Part shown: one piece after another, positions 1 through 8,081 of the stretch | How the letters are laid out: every line of letters begins with the position of its first letter | Position numbering within the stretch: position 1 is the first letter of the stretch | Assembly: GCF_030819275.1 (NCBI RefSeq) | Contig: NZ_JAUTBL010000001.1 | Coordinates: 1,456,501 to 1,520,500 of the forward strand | Direction: 5' to 3' | Source of the DNA: Agrobacterium larrymoorei | GTDB taxonomy: Bacteria > Pseudomonadota > Alphaproteobacteria > Rhizobiales > Rhizobiaceae | DNA: 64,000 bases | The notes under the pieces: model-generated | Database searches by the model: none | What the model was told of the DNA's origin: nothing | The model's input: only the letters and a program-made list of their open reading frames with translations | Position numbers and translations under genes: made by a program

Positions 1-2
1 TG

Positions 3-89
3 GTCTTCCTGCTGTTGATCGCCAAGATACCCGGCGCCAACGACGCCATTCATGCCAGCGAGGCGGCGGTCTCCGTTCTCAAGTCGTGA
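3..89 (+). CDS. C-terminal fragment of an unidentified protein
   Basis: An open frame runs from the left edge of the window to a TGA at 87-89 and encodes 28 residues. They begin with a hydrophobic stretch (VFLLLIAKIPG) and end in a polar tail. The frame converges on the sugar permease gene, whose stop lies 7 bases further on. The composition would suit the last membrane helix and tail of a membrane protein, but the piece is too short to assign a family. It could also be a chance open frame. Confidence 0.3.
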   Translation, partial: VFLLLIAKIPGANDAIHASEAAVSVLKS

Positions 90-95
90 CCATGT

Positions 96-944
96 CTATT
101 TGATCGCGCCTGCCGTCATGCCGTTGATGAACTGCCGCGACAACGCGATGTAGAGAATGATGATCGGCAGTGCCGAAAGCGTCAGCCCGGAAAACAGCAC
201 GCCCCAATCCGTGGCGAACTCGCCCATGAAGGTGGTCAGTCCCTGCGGCAAGGTCTTCTGATTGTTGTTCTGAATGAAGATCAGCGGGAAGAAGAAATCA
301 TTCCAGATCGGCACGACGTTCTGGATTGCGGCGATCACCATGGCCGGTCGCACCAGCGGCAGCATGATGGACCACATGATCCGCGCTTCATTGGCGCCGT
401 CCATGCGCGCGGCATCCTCCAGCTCGTTCGGCAGGCTGCGAATGAAGCCGGTCAGGATGAAGACGGTCGTCGGCAGGCCGGTTGCGACATAGATGAAGAT
501 CAGCGAAAGCCGCGAGTCAATCAGCCCGAAATCCCGCATCTGGATGAAGAGCGGAATGATTGCCAGTTTCAGCGGCAAGGTCAGCCCCGCCAGGAAAAAC
601 AAAAGTATAAAGCCGGACCCTCGGAACTCGTAACGGGCGATAGCATAGGCCGCCATCGTGCCCAGGATTAGGATGAGCGCAATCGAGCTTGCCGTGACGA
701 TGAGCGAATTGCCCATATAGAGCAGGAAGTCCGTCTCGTTCCAAACCCGAAGGATGCTTTTGACATTGGTGAAATCGGGAATGGAAAAGGGGGACTGAAA
801 GATCTGCGCATTGGTCTTGAAGGCTGAAAAGAACATGATGACGATCGGTGTCAGCATGACGATGCTGTTGCTGATCAGCAGGATCTGGATCAGGCCATCC
901 CAGCCATAGGTGCGGAAGCTGCCGCGGTCGATTGACTTCCTCAT
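96..944 (-). CDS. Carbohydrate ABC transporter permease (MalG type)
   Basis: Inner-membrane permease of 282 residues, the usual size for MalG/UgpE-type sugar permeases, with about six hydrophobic segments. The cytoplasmic EAA loop that docks with the ATPase is visible near residues 176-195 (EDAARMDGA followed by a hydrophobic LP). It is the last gene of a minus-strand operon (HAD phosphatase, ATPase, binding protein, MalF-type permease, this gene). Its ATG overlaps the stop of the upstream permease by 4 bases, implying translational coupling. The substrate cannot be told from sequence; the operon type (CUT1) normally imports di- or oligosaccharides or polyols. Confidence 0.92.
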   Translation of the reverse strand: MRKSIDRGSFRTYGWDGLIQILLISNSIVMLTPIVIMFFSAFKTNAQIFQSPFSIPDFTNVKSILRVWNETDFLLYMGNSLIVTASSIALILILGTMAAYAIARYEFRGSGFILLFFLAGLTLPLKLAIIPLFIQMRDFGLIDSRLSLIFIYVATGLPTTVFILTGFIRSLPNELEDAARMDGANEARIMWSIMLPLVRPAMVIAAIQNVVPIWNDFFFPLIFIQNNNQKTLPQGLTTFMGEFATDWGVLFSGLTLSALPIIILYIALSRQFINGMTAGAIK

Positions 945-1867
945 AGCTGGATCTCCCGTCTGCGCAGTCTGACGGTAATGATGCTGGAAACCACGGCAAT
1001 GAACAGGAAGATCAGCACAGCAAGCGCGCTGCCGGGACCGAAGTTTTCCGCCGAGGCTGACATGCTGCCAAAGGCTGTGCGGTAGAAATAAAGGCCAAGC
1101 ACATCGGTTGCCTCATGCGGATTGCCGTCCACACCCGCCATGATGAAGGGAAGTTCGAACCAGTTGAAAGCGCCGACGAAGAGCAGAGTGAAGACGACTG
1201 TCGCCGAAGGGGCGACAAGGGGCCACACGATCTTGCTCATCTTTACCCATTCGCTCTCGGTCTCCATGCGCACGGCATCGAGAATTTCCGATGGTATACG
1301 CTGCATCCCGGCCAGGAAGACGAGCGTCGGAAAGCCGACCATGTGCCAGGCATTGGCAACGACGATGGCCATCAATGCAGTGGAATCCTGGCCGAGCCAC
1401 GGTTGGGCCAGGCTGCCGAGCCCGACGGCTCTGAGACTGGCATTCACTGCCCCAAAGAGCGGGTGGTAGAAGAGCTTCCACATCAGGCCGACAATCACGG
1501 TGGACAGCACCACGGGCAGGAAGACGGCGATGCGGTGAAAGCGCGCGCCCCAGAGTTCGCGCCAGAGGCAGTAGGCGAGAATGAAGCCGACGCCGTTCTG
1601 AAGCACCATCAGGGCGAAGAAGACAAAGATATTGTGCTTGAAGGCATTGATCGTGCGTTCCGAGAACGGATACTCGAACAGCACGCGGTAGAAATTATCG
1701 AACCAGACGAAGTCGCCGCGGACCAGGCCTCGCCACTCATAGAAGGCATAGGCGAAGGCCGACAGGATCGGGTAGACGAGAAACAGGCACATGAAGGCGA
1801 TCGGCGGGACCACAAGGGCCGCAATCCAAAGTCTTCTGCCTGTCAACTTGCTGGACATCATCGACAC
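941..1867 (-). CDS. Sugar ABC transporter permease (MalF type)
   Basis: 308-residue inner-membrane permease of the CUT1 sugar importer family, partner of the MalG-type permease that follows with a 4-base overlap. It has an N-terminal helix near residues 13-40, further helices, and an EAA loop at about residues 193-215 (EILDAVRMETES). The gene lies 77 bases downstream of the binding-protein gene in the same operon. The start is an ATG; a second Met two residues later is also possible. Substrate unknown. Confidence 0.92.
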   Translation of the reverse strand: MSMMSSKLTGRRLWIAALVVPPIAFMCLFLVYPILSAFAYAFYEWRGLVRGDFVWFDNFYRVLFEYPFSERTINAFKHNIFVFFALMVLQNGVGFILAYCLWRELWGARFHRIAVFLPVVLSTVIVGLMWKLFYHPLFGAVNASLRAVGLGSLAQPWLGQDSTALMAIVVANAWHMVGFPTLVFLAGMQRIPSEILDAVRMETESEWVKMSKIVWPLVAPSATVVFTLLFVGAFNWFELPFIMAGVDGNPHEATDVLGLYFYRTAFGSMSASAENFGPGSALAVLIFLFIAVVSSIITVRLRRREIQL

Positions 1868-1944
1868 TATCCCAACGGCCTCAAATCAGAGGAGCCGACC
1901 ACTCTCATCAAGAGCGGCCGGCCCAATCCGGCTGTGCCGTTCGA

Positions 1945-3183
1945 TCACTTCTTGAACGGCGCATACCATGTGGCGAGACCATCGGTCATCGACTTGCCGA
2001 CCTCAGCCGGTGTCGCCTGTCCGTTCAGCATCTTCGATACACCTGCCTGGATCAGGTTCGAACCCGTCGGCTCACCGTAGCGGAAGTTGACAAGCGTCAT
2101 ATAGGGGATCGAATCCTTGTTGAGCTCGGCGACCTCGGCCAGCAGAGGATTATCGAAGGTGACGCCTGGAACGGCAGAAACGTTGTTCAGCCCGTTGGCA
2201 AAGGCCTGTCCGAAATCCTTGCTGGAAACATAGTTGAGGAACTTTAGCACAGCCTCCGGATCCTTCGGCTTGGCATTCCCGCCGAAGCCGGAGTCGTAGA
2301 AGAGGCCAACGAGCTTTTCGTCCTCTGCCTTCAAGCCGGGGGCTGCGAAGACGCCCATCTTCAAATCCGGGTTCTGCTTGGCGAAGTTGGCAAGCTCGAA
2401 GGAGCCGCCGGCAAACATGCCGGCCATGCCGGAGGTGAACAGCTGCTGCGCGGAAGCGTAATCGAGACCGACGAAGCCATCGGGGAAATACTTGGAGATT
2501 TCCTTGAGCTTCGTCAAAGCCTCGACATAGCGCTTGTCGTTGAAGTCGGTCTTGCCCGCCATCAGGTCGGCATAAAAGGCCTTGCCCATGATCGAGGACG
2601 TCAGGGCGGAGACGATGGTCTCATTCTGCCAGCCGGTGGCCGTGCCATTGGCAAACGGCATGACGCCAGCGGCCTTCAGCTTCTCGCAGGCGGCAATGAA
2701 CTCATCCCAGCTCTTCGGTTCGGTGATGCCGTTCTTCTCGAAAATCTCGGTGTTGTAGATGACGAGCATGGTCTGGCTTGCGGCCGGAACGGCATAGAGC
2801 GTCTTGTCCGAGCGCATCGTTGCGGAGGCAAGAGCCGATTCCGAGAAGCCCTTCAGCGCCGGGATCTTGGTATCGTCCAGTGGCATGAGGTAGCCAGCAC
2901 CCGCCAGGCTCTCAATGCCGCCATAGGTACGGGTCATCATCAGATCCGGGCCCTTGCCACCAGCAAGTGCAGTGGAAAGGACGGTGTTGTAGCTCGTTGC
3001 TTCGAAGGCCTCGAATTTCACCGTGATGTCCGGGTTCGCCTTGTTGAAATCGGCGAAGAACTTTTCATATTCGGCCTTGTCTTCCTGGCGCCAGGTCCAG
3101 AAGGTCAGGTCTGCTGCGAAGGTTGCGCTGGCCGACAGGATGGTGCTGCAGGCAATCGCTGCTCCCAGTAAAAATCGTTTCAT
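1945..3183 (-). CDS. Extracellular sugar-binding protein of ABC transporter
   Basis: Periplasmic solute-binding protein of 412 residues (bacterial extracellular solute-binding protein family 1). A clear Sec signal peptide covers about residues 1-23 (MKRFLLGAAIACSTILSASA, cleaved after ATFA). The mature part begins DLTFWTWRQEDK, typical of the first strand of this fold. It captures the sugar and delivers it to the two permeases encoded downstream. An AGGAG-like ribosome site precedes the ATG. The gene sits 41 bases after the ATPase gene, so the full importer is present. The ligand cannot be inferred. Confidence 0.93.
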   Translation of the reverse strand: MKRFLLGAAIACSTILSASATFAADLTFWTWRQEDKAEYEKFFADFNKANPDITVKFEAFEATSYNTVLSTALAGGKGPDLMMTRTYGGIESLAGAGYLMPLDDTKIPALKGFSESALASATMRSDKTLYAVPAASQTMLVIYNTEIFEKNGITEPKSWDEFIAACEKLKAAGVMPFANGTATGWQNETIVSALTSSIMGKAFYADLMAGKTDFNDKRYVEALTKLKEISKYFPDGFVGLDYASAQQLFTSGMAGMFAGGSFELANFAKQNPDLKMGVFAAPGLKAEDEKLVGLFYDSGFGGNAKPKDPEAVLKFLNYVSSKDFGQAFANGLNNVSAVPGVTFDNPLLAEVAELNKDSIPYMTLVNFRYGEPTGSNLIQAGVSKMLNGQATPAEVGKSMTDGLATWYAPFKK

Positions 3184-3224
3184 CTGTTCCTCTCCTTCTT
3201 TTTTGGTTTACGCGAGTTGTTCGA

Positions 3225-4295
3225 TCACACCGCAAGTCGTTGCGATGTTTCATGGCTGAAGTAATGGACCTTCTCAGGCTCGACGGTAATCGTCACCGGC
3301 GTGTCAGGGGCATATTGCGTATCCGGCCCACAGCGCACTGAGACTGGTGCGCCTTCCCCCATCCGTACGTAAACATAGGCGCTATCGCCGAGATATTCGG
3401 TGTAGACCACCTTTGCGGCAAAGCCGTTCTTGCTCGTATCCGACGAAATCGACATGCCGTCCGGCCGCACACCCATCAACAGCTCCCGTTCTGGTGCCGA
3501 CGGCAGGCGTGGCATCAAGATTTGGCCGATACCGGGTGCGATGAGCTGATTGCCGTCTCGCTCCACATTGAGCATGGCCATGCGTGGCGAGCCGATGAAG
3601 TTCGCGACGAAGACATTGGCAGGCGTCTCGTAAAGTTCGCGCGGCGAACCGAATTGCTCGATCCGGCCGCCATTCATCACCACGATGCGGTCGGCCAGCG
3701 TCATGGCCTCGACCTGGTCATGGGTCACATAGATGGTCGTGCCGCCGATCTCCCGATGGAGACGGGCGATCTCGAGCCGCACTTCCGAACGCAGTGCCGC
3801 ATCGAGGTTGGAAAGCGGCTCGTCCAGCAAGAGAAGCTGCGGCTTGCGCACCAGCGCCCGGCCGATAGCAACACGCTGCCGCTGTCCGCCGGACAATTCA
3901 CGCGGCTTGCGCTCCAAGAGATCTTCCAGCCGCAGCATGCGGGTGGCTTCGCCGATACGCGCTTCGACTTCCGGCTTGCTGAGGCCCATCAGCCGCGCAC
4001 CGAAGGCCATGTTCTCATAGACATTCATATGCGGGTAAAGCGCATAGGATTGGAACACCATGGCGATGCCGCGTCGCGATGGCGCAATCTCGTTCATGCG
4101 CTTGTCATTCAGCCGGAATTCGCCGTCGGTGATCGGATCGAGACCGGCAATCAGGCGAAGAAGCGTCGATTTTCCGCAGCCGGACGGCCCGACGAAGACG
4201 ATCAACTCGCGGTCGTTCACATCGAGATCGATGCCATGGAGAACCTCGACAGCCTTGAAACGCTTCTTGATACCGCGCAGTGACAGTTGGGCCAA
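3225..4295 (-). CDS. ABC transporter ATP-binding protein (UgpC/MalK type)
   Basis: ATPase energising the adjacent sugar permeases. Visible motifs are Walker A (GPSGCGKST, near residue 36), signature LSGGQRQR, Walker B LLLLDEP, and a C-terminal TOBE-type regulatory domain (MGVRPDGMSI) typical of MalK/UgpC proteins. An ATG at 4346 is in frame but lies inside the preceding HAD gene. I prefer the TTG at 4293-4295, which directly starts AQLSLRGIKKRF as in family members and has GGAG (4304-4307) eight bases upstream. That gives 356 residues, normal for the family. The gene follows the HAD stop by 19 bases. Confidence 0.92.
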   Translation of the reverse strand: MAQLSLRGIKKRFKAVEVLHGIDLDVNDRELIVFVGPSGCGKSTLLRLIAGLDPITDGEFRLNDKRMNEIAPSRRGIAMVFQSYALYPHMNVYENMAFGARLMGLSKPEVEARIGEATRMLRLEDLLERKPRELSGGQRQRVAIGRALVRKPQLLLLDEPLSNLDAALRSEVRLEIARLHREIGGTTIYVTHDQVEAMTLADRIVVMNGGRIEQFGSPRELYETPANVFVANFIGSPRMAMLNVERDGNQLIAPGIGQILMPRLPSAPERELLMGVRPDGMSISSDTSKNGFAAKVVYTEYLGDSAYVYVRMGEGAPVSVRCGPDTQYAPDTPVTITVEPEKVHYFSHETSQRLAV

Positions 4296-4314
4296 GGTCA
4301 GAACTCCATTTCGC

Positions 4315-4956
4315 TCAGGACGTGCCGCTGGTCGGTGGGTGCGCAAGTGCAGCGTCTATCGCTGCAGTCGTCTTGGCTGCATCCAAATGATGAATACTGT
4401 GCCAGCCGAACCGACGGGCCGTCTCGATATTTTCCAGCGTGTCGTCGATAAAGATGATCTGTTCGGGAGAGACAGCCTCGCGTTGCTGAACTGCGAGATA
4501 GATATCATCGGCCGGCTTCTCCATCCCCATCTCATGGGAGAGATAGCAGGCGTCAAACAGGTCCGTGCCCGTCATTTCTTCGATGATATGCCGCCAATGA
4601 ATGGCCTGGGTGTTTGACAGGCAGACGACGCGATGGGTGGATTTCAACTGCTGCGCATAATCGACCATGCCGGTAAAGACGCCGGCGAGAAGTGCCGTTT
4701 CCGCCTCGATAACCTGTTCAGTCGTCAGCCCATAGAGGAGGGATGCGCGCTTCAGATAGTCATCTTCGCTGATCTGGCCCAGGCGAAACTGCATGTTGAG
4801 TTGCAGGAGGTCGGCACTTGGCACGGCAGTCGAGGACCACAGCCCACCCGCTTCAAGCGCAGCCCGGCGCTTTTCGACATTCAACTCGATGAAGACGCCG
4901 CCGACATCGAAGACGATAAGCCTGTCGTCGCTATGTCTATCCGGCTTGACCACCAC
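4315..4956 (-). CDS. HAD-family phosphatase
   Basis: 213-residue HAD subfamily IA hydrolase. The nucleophile motif is FDVGGV near residues 16-21; the later motifs SNT (motif II region), the Lys in MEKP (motif III) and IFIDDTLEN (motif IV, two Asp) are present in order. The second position of motif I is Gly-rich (DVGG) rather than DxDGT, as in many HAD-IA proteins. It heads the sugar importer operon, so a role in dephosphorylating a sugar phosphate from the imported substrate is plausible but not shown. Confidence 0.85.
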   Translation of the reverse strand: MVVKPDRHSDDRLIVFDVGGVFIELNVEKRRAALEAGGLWSSTAVPSADLLQLNMQFRLGQISEDDYLKRASLLYGLTTEQVIEAETALLAGVFTGMVDYAQQLKSTHRVVCLSNTQAIHWRHIIEEMTGTDLFDACYLSHEMGMEKPADDIYLAVQQREAVSPEQIIFIDDTLENIETARRFGWHSIHHLDAAKTTAAIDAALAHPPTSGTS

Positions 4957-5061
4957 ATATTCTCCGCAGGAAGTACCCTATGATGCGAAGGAAAAACGCG
5001 CTACGTCCCTCTACTGGCTCCACATTGGCAAAAGCGACGGGAATTATCAATTCCTAATTTC

Positions 5062-5089
5062 GCGAAAATTACGAATAAAATATTTTCGC
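5062..5089. promoter_or_regulatory. Inverted repeat upstream of sugar importer operon
   Basis: Perfect 8-base arms (GCGAAAAT at 5062-5069, ATTTTCGC at 5082-5089) with a 12-base AT-rich spacer, about 110-130 bases upstream of the HAD gene that starts the sugar operon. The size suits a repressor site, but no regulator gene adjoins it, so the binding protein is unknown. Operator function is inference. Confidence 0.4.
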
Positions 5090-5105
5090 CTAATGGCCAT
5101 AAACA

Positions 5106-5143
5106 GCATCGCCGGCAGTGGGTGGTGCCCATGCCGGCGATGC
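5106..5143 (-). terminator. Hairpin after the 2-aminobenzoyl-CoA operon
   Basis: Perfect 11-base inverted repeat (GCATCGCCGGC at 5106-5116, its complement at 5133-5143), 27 bases past the stop of the last gene of the minus-strand operon. The following minus-strand bases are only weakly T-rich (TGTTTATGG). It may therefore be a weak intrinsic terminator or an mRNA 3' protecting hairpin. Confidence 0.55.
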
Positions 5144-5169
5144 AGGTGAACAGTCACTCGGATTGAAAC

Positions 5170-5958
5170 CTACTGATCAAAAATGCCGGTCTGGGACGCG
5201 ACCTTGCGATAGGCAGCCCCTGCTGTAAAGCCGCCGTCAATGACGAAGTCTTCGCCTGTGATGAAGCTGGAGGCGTCGGACGCCAGGAAGAGCACGAGCT
5301 CGGCGATCTCTTCCGGCTTGCCGCTGCGCTTCATCGGCGTCATGTCGATCATCGGCCTCAGGTGAGGGCTGTTGGCGTTCAGTCCGGTGACCACAAGCCC
5401 GGGGCAGACCGCGTTGACGCGGATGGCTTTTGGGGTCAGTTCCATCGCAGCACTGCGGGTAAGGCCGCGCAGGCCCCATTTGCTCGCCGTATAGGCCGGG
5501 TCGTAATGACCCGAAAAGCCGCTATTGGAAGAGATGTTGACGATCGAGCCACCACCGGATTTTGCCATCAATTCCGTCACCGCCTGAATGCCGAGAAAGG
5601 CACCGGTGAGGTTGACCTTCAAAACGCGTTCCCACGCCTCAAGGCTGGTGGTTTCGACGATGGTGCGGTTGATGATGCCGGCATTGTTGACGAGGATATC
5701 GATGCGGCTCTTCCATTCGGTTGCAAGCGTCACGACGCCTGCCCAACTCGCGGGGTCTGTCACATCGAGATAGATGAAGCGGGCCTCGCGCCCCTCTTCC
5801 TGCAGACTTTCGGCAAGCGCTCGACCTTCCTCGGCCAGCACATCGGCGATGATGACCGCCGCACCCTTTGAGGCGAAGAGGCGGGCTTCGGTCTCGCCCT
5901 GACCGCGCGCGCCACCGGTGATGATGGCAAGACGTCCGGAAAGATCGGTCATGCTCAA
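5170..5958 (-). CDS. SDR family NAD(P)-dependent oxidoreductase
   Basis: 262-residue short-chain dehydrogenase/reductase. The cofactor motif TGGARGQGE (near residue 15) departs from the usual TGxxxGIG. NNAG and the catalytic YTASK (near residue 155) are intact. Asp after the second strand (IIADV) suggests preference for NAD(H). It is the last gene of the operon that starts with the bifunctional monooxygenase/reductase, and its ATG overlaps the stop of the FAH-family gene by 4 bases. In that context it could oxidise or reduce an alicyclic hydroxy/keto intermediate. The exact substrate is unknown. Confidence 0.88.
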   Translation of the reverse strand: MSMTDLSGRLAIITGGARGQGETEARLFASKGAAVIIADVLAEEGRALAESLQEEGREARFIYLDVTDPASWAGVVTLATEWKSRIDILVNNAGIINRTIVETTSLEAWERVLKVNLTGAFLGIQAVTELMAKSGGGSIVNISSNSGFSGHYDPAYTASKWGLRGLTRSAAMELTPKAIRVNAVCPGLVVTGLNANSPHLRPMIDMTPMKRSGKPEEIAELVLFLASDASSFITGEDFVIDGGFTAGAAYRKVASQTGIFDQ

Positions 5959-6803
5959 TCCCTCGCTTCTACCGTATGCTGCCGCTGCTCTCCAAGGCCC
6001 TCGATACCAAGCGTCATGACCTGGCCTGGCTTCAGGAACACAGGTCCCGGCTTGATACCCATGCCCACGCCGGGCGGCGTGCCGGTGGCGATCACGTCGC
6101 CGGGCTCTAGCGTCATGAACTGGCTGATATAGCTGACGAGATGCGCAACGCCGAAGATCATCGTATTCGTGTTGCCGGTCTGCCGGCGCACGCCATCCAC
6201 ATCAAGCCATAGCGCGAGGTTCTGAGGGTCGGCCACCTCATCGCGTGTGACGAGCCAAGGGCCCGTCGGCCCAAACGTGTCGTGGCTCTTGCCCTTGGTC
6301 CATTGGCCGCCGCGCTCGGACTGGAAGGCGCGTTCGGACACATCGTTGACGACGCAATAGCCCGCGACATGGTTCAGCGCATCCGTCTCGCTGACATATT
6401 TCGCCCGTGTGCCGATGACGACGCCAAGCTCGACCTCCCAATCGGCCTTCTTCGATCCCCGCGGGATTTCGACATCGTCATTCGGGCCGACGACGGCAGA
6501 GGTCGCCTTCATGAACAGGATCGGCTCCTCAGGCGGTGCCTTGCCGGTTTCCTTCGCGTGGTCTGCATAATTGAGGCCGACGCAGATGAATTTGCCCGGG
6601 CGGGGCACGCAGGCGCCGATGCGTTCGACTGAGACCTGCGGCAGTGATGCAGGGTCGATGGCCGCGAGCCGCGCAAGACCGGCATCGGACAGGACATCGC
6701 CGGTGAAGTCGGCGATGACGCCGGAAAGGTCACGCACTGTGCCGTCCTGGGCGAGGAAGGCAGGCTTTTCGGCGTCTGCCGGGCCGTATCTCAACAGTTT
6801 CAT
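5955..6803 (-). CDS. Fumarylacetoacetate hydrolase family protein
   Basis: 282 residues of the FAH superfamily (C-C bond hydrolases, hydratases and decarboxylases of keto acids). The N-terminal small domain (MKLLRYGPADAEKPA) is followed by the catalytic domain with GLNYADHAKETG, then PILFMK and WEVELGVVIG, which carry the acidic metal ligands. A longer open frame upstream runs through the cupin gene out of phase with it, so I use the ATG at 6801-6803. The ATG overlaps the cupin stop by one base. In an operon for dearomatised CoA intermediates it may hydrolyse a 1,3-dicarbonyl C-C bond (ring opening), which is inference. Confidence 0.9.
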   Translation of the reverse strand: MKLLRYGPADAEKPAFLAQDGTVRDLSGVIADFTGDVLSDAGLARLAAIDPASLPQVSVERIGACVPRPGKFICVGLNYADHAKETGKAPPEEPILFMKATSAVVGPNDDVEIPRGSKKADWEVELGVVIGTRAKYVSETDALNHVAGYCVVNDVSERAFQSERGGQWTKGKSHDTFGPTGPWLVTRDEVADPQNLALWLDVDGVRRQTGNTNTMIFGVAHLVSYISQFMTLEPGDVIATGTPPGVGMGIKPGPVFLKPGQVMTLGIEGLGEQRQHTVEARD

Positions 6804-7228
6804 CAGGCTCTCCTGAACCCTTCGAGGACGGAATCGTCCACATCCGGCAGGTTGACGACGATGTTGTCGGGCGTGCGCGTGGTGAGCCACACCAGCTCTT
6901 CCGTCGTCGACATGTTGACCTCGATATGCGGCCAGTTCGGCGGCACGAAGATGAAGTCGCCTTCCTCCATGTCGAGATACTCTTTCCAGTTCTCGCCGAA
7001 ATAGATGCGCGCCTTGCCTTTCAGCACATAGCCGCCGGTCTCCGCTTCGCCATGATGATGCGGATAGGAGCGGTAACCCGGCTCGTTGGAAACCTTGCCG
7101 AACCAGATCTTGGTGGCAGGCGTGTGCTGCGGGCTGACACCCGAAACGCGCACGCAACCGCCGGACTGGCCGGTGCCGGTGTCTTCCTGGCCCTTGCGGG
7201 TGATGAAGGGTCTGATGGTGCTGGTCAT
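6803..7228 (-). CDS. Small cupin-domain protein
   Basis: 141-residue single-domain cupin. Metal-ligand motif 1 is YPHHHGEAETGGYVLKG (two His and a Glu) and motif 2 is GDFIFVPPNWPHIEVN, both complete, so metal binding is likely. It is too short to be a gentisate 1,2-dioxygenase, which is a bicupin of about 340-390 residues. It lies between the FAH-family and RidA genes in the operon. The role may be a dioxygenase, isomerase or sensor of an intermediate and cannot be fixed from the sequence. Confidence 0.82.
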   Translation of the reverse strand: MTSTIRPFITRKGQEDTGTGQSGGCVRVSGVSPQHTPATKIWFGKVSNEPGYRSYPHHHGEAETGGYVLKGKARIYFGENWKEYLDMEEGDFIFVPPNWPHIEVNMSTTEELVWLTTRTPDNIVVNLPDVDDSVLEGFRRA

Positions 7229-7256
7229 GGAATCTCTCCTCCTCTGCAGATTTCAA

Positions 7257-7655
7257 TCAATCGGGAACGACGGCCAGCGCCTGGATTTCGATCTTGGCGC
7301 GGTCTTCCATCAAGGACACCACCTGGACTGCCGCCATCGGCGGAAAGTGGCGACCGATGATCTCGCGGTAGATCGCGCCGATTTCCTTCATGCGCGATTT
7401 GTAGGAGACGCGGTCGGTGAAGTACCAGGTCATCTGGATCAGATGTTCGGGCTTCGCATCCGCTGCCTTCAGCACGCTGACGATGTTGATCAGCGTCTGG
7501 CGCACCTGTTCGACAAAGTCGTCCGAATGAAACTGGCAATGCTGGTCCCAGCCGATCTGGCCGCCGACTTGTACGATGCGCCCGCGCGCACTGATCCCGT
7601 TCGAGTAACCGATAGGCTTTGCCCAGCCGTCCGGCTGAATGATTTCATGCATCAT
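7257..7655 (-). CDS. RidA (YjgF/Rid) family enamine/imine deaminase
   Basis: 132 residues, normal for Rid proteins, with the family fold elements GRIVQVGGQIGWD, the C-terminal signature region PPMAAVQVVSLMEDRAKIEIQALAV and a Glu near the end. The start at 7653-7655 has GGAG seven bases upstream and overlaps the thioesterase gene by 11 bases; an earlier in-frame start would lie deeper in that gene. Family members hydrolyse enamines and imines to ketones plus ammonia, though some lack the conserved Arg. In this operon the product of the 2-aminobenzoyl-CoA monooxygenase/reductase would be a cyclic enamine, so a dedicated deaminase fits well. Confidence 0.88.
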   Translation of the reverse strand: MMHEIIQPDGWAKPIGYSNGISARGRIVQVGGQIGWDQHCQFHSDDFVEQVRQTLINIVSVLKAADAKPEHLIQMTWYFTDRVSYKSRMKEIGAIYREIIGRHFPPMAAVQVVSLMEDRAKIEIQALAVVPD

Positions 7656-8064
7656 GTCTTGGCTCCAGATAACGTGTAAGACCTGCGCGCACGTCGTCAG
7701 GCCAGGGATGGGATTTGTGGTTTTCAAGCGAGGTCATCACGATCCTTTGGCGGACCGACCAGATGATGTCGCCACGGACGGTGACGATGGTTTCAAGATC
7801 GAGCGAGGCACGACCGATCGAGCGCACATGCACGGAAAAATCCAGCGTATCGCCATAGACGGCGGGCTTCTTGAACTCGAGGTTCATGGTCACCGTCGGC
7901 AGTCCGAGTTTGCGCTCGAACATCAGTTCCTTCCAGGTGACGCCGAAGGAAGCGAACATCGCCTCGTTCACGTCGACGAGCATGGAGAGATAGGCCGGAT
8001 GATAGGCAATCCCCGTGAGGTCGCAGTCGCCAAAGCGCATGGGTTTGGAATGGGTAAAGGGCAT
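7645..8064 (-). CDS. Acyl-CoA thioesterase (4HBT/YbgC hotdog type)
   Basis: 139-residue single hotdog-fold protein. The signature RFGDCDLTGIAYHPAYL (residues 10-26) holds the catalytic Asp of 4-hydroxybenzoyl-CoA thioesterase relatives. The ATG at 8062-8064 begins MPFTHSKPM; a longer in-frame extension upstream is only the shadow of the SDR gene. It follows the SDR gene by 17 bases. In the operon it could release CoA from an aromatic or ring-opened thioester, or hydrolyse dead-end thioesters. Substrate not known. Confidence 0.87.
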   Translation of the reverse strand: MPFTHSKPMRFGDCDLTGIAYHPAYLSMLVDVNEAMFASFGVTWKELMFERKLGLPTVTMNLEFKKPAVYGDTLDFSVHVRSIGRASLDLETIVTVRGDIIWSVRQRIVMTSLENHKSHPWPDDVRAGLTRYLEPRHDA

Positions 8065-8081
8065 TTCTTCTTGAACTCCGT

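Noticed and set aside
5955..7256. A 433-codon open frame spanning the FAH-family gene and the cupin gene, as if a fusion
   Set aside because: The upstream half is out of phase with the real cupin and has no family motifs; the FAH protein starts cleanly at the ATG at 6801-6803.
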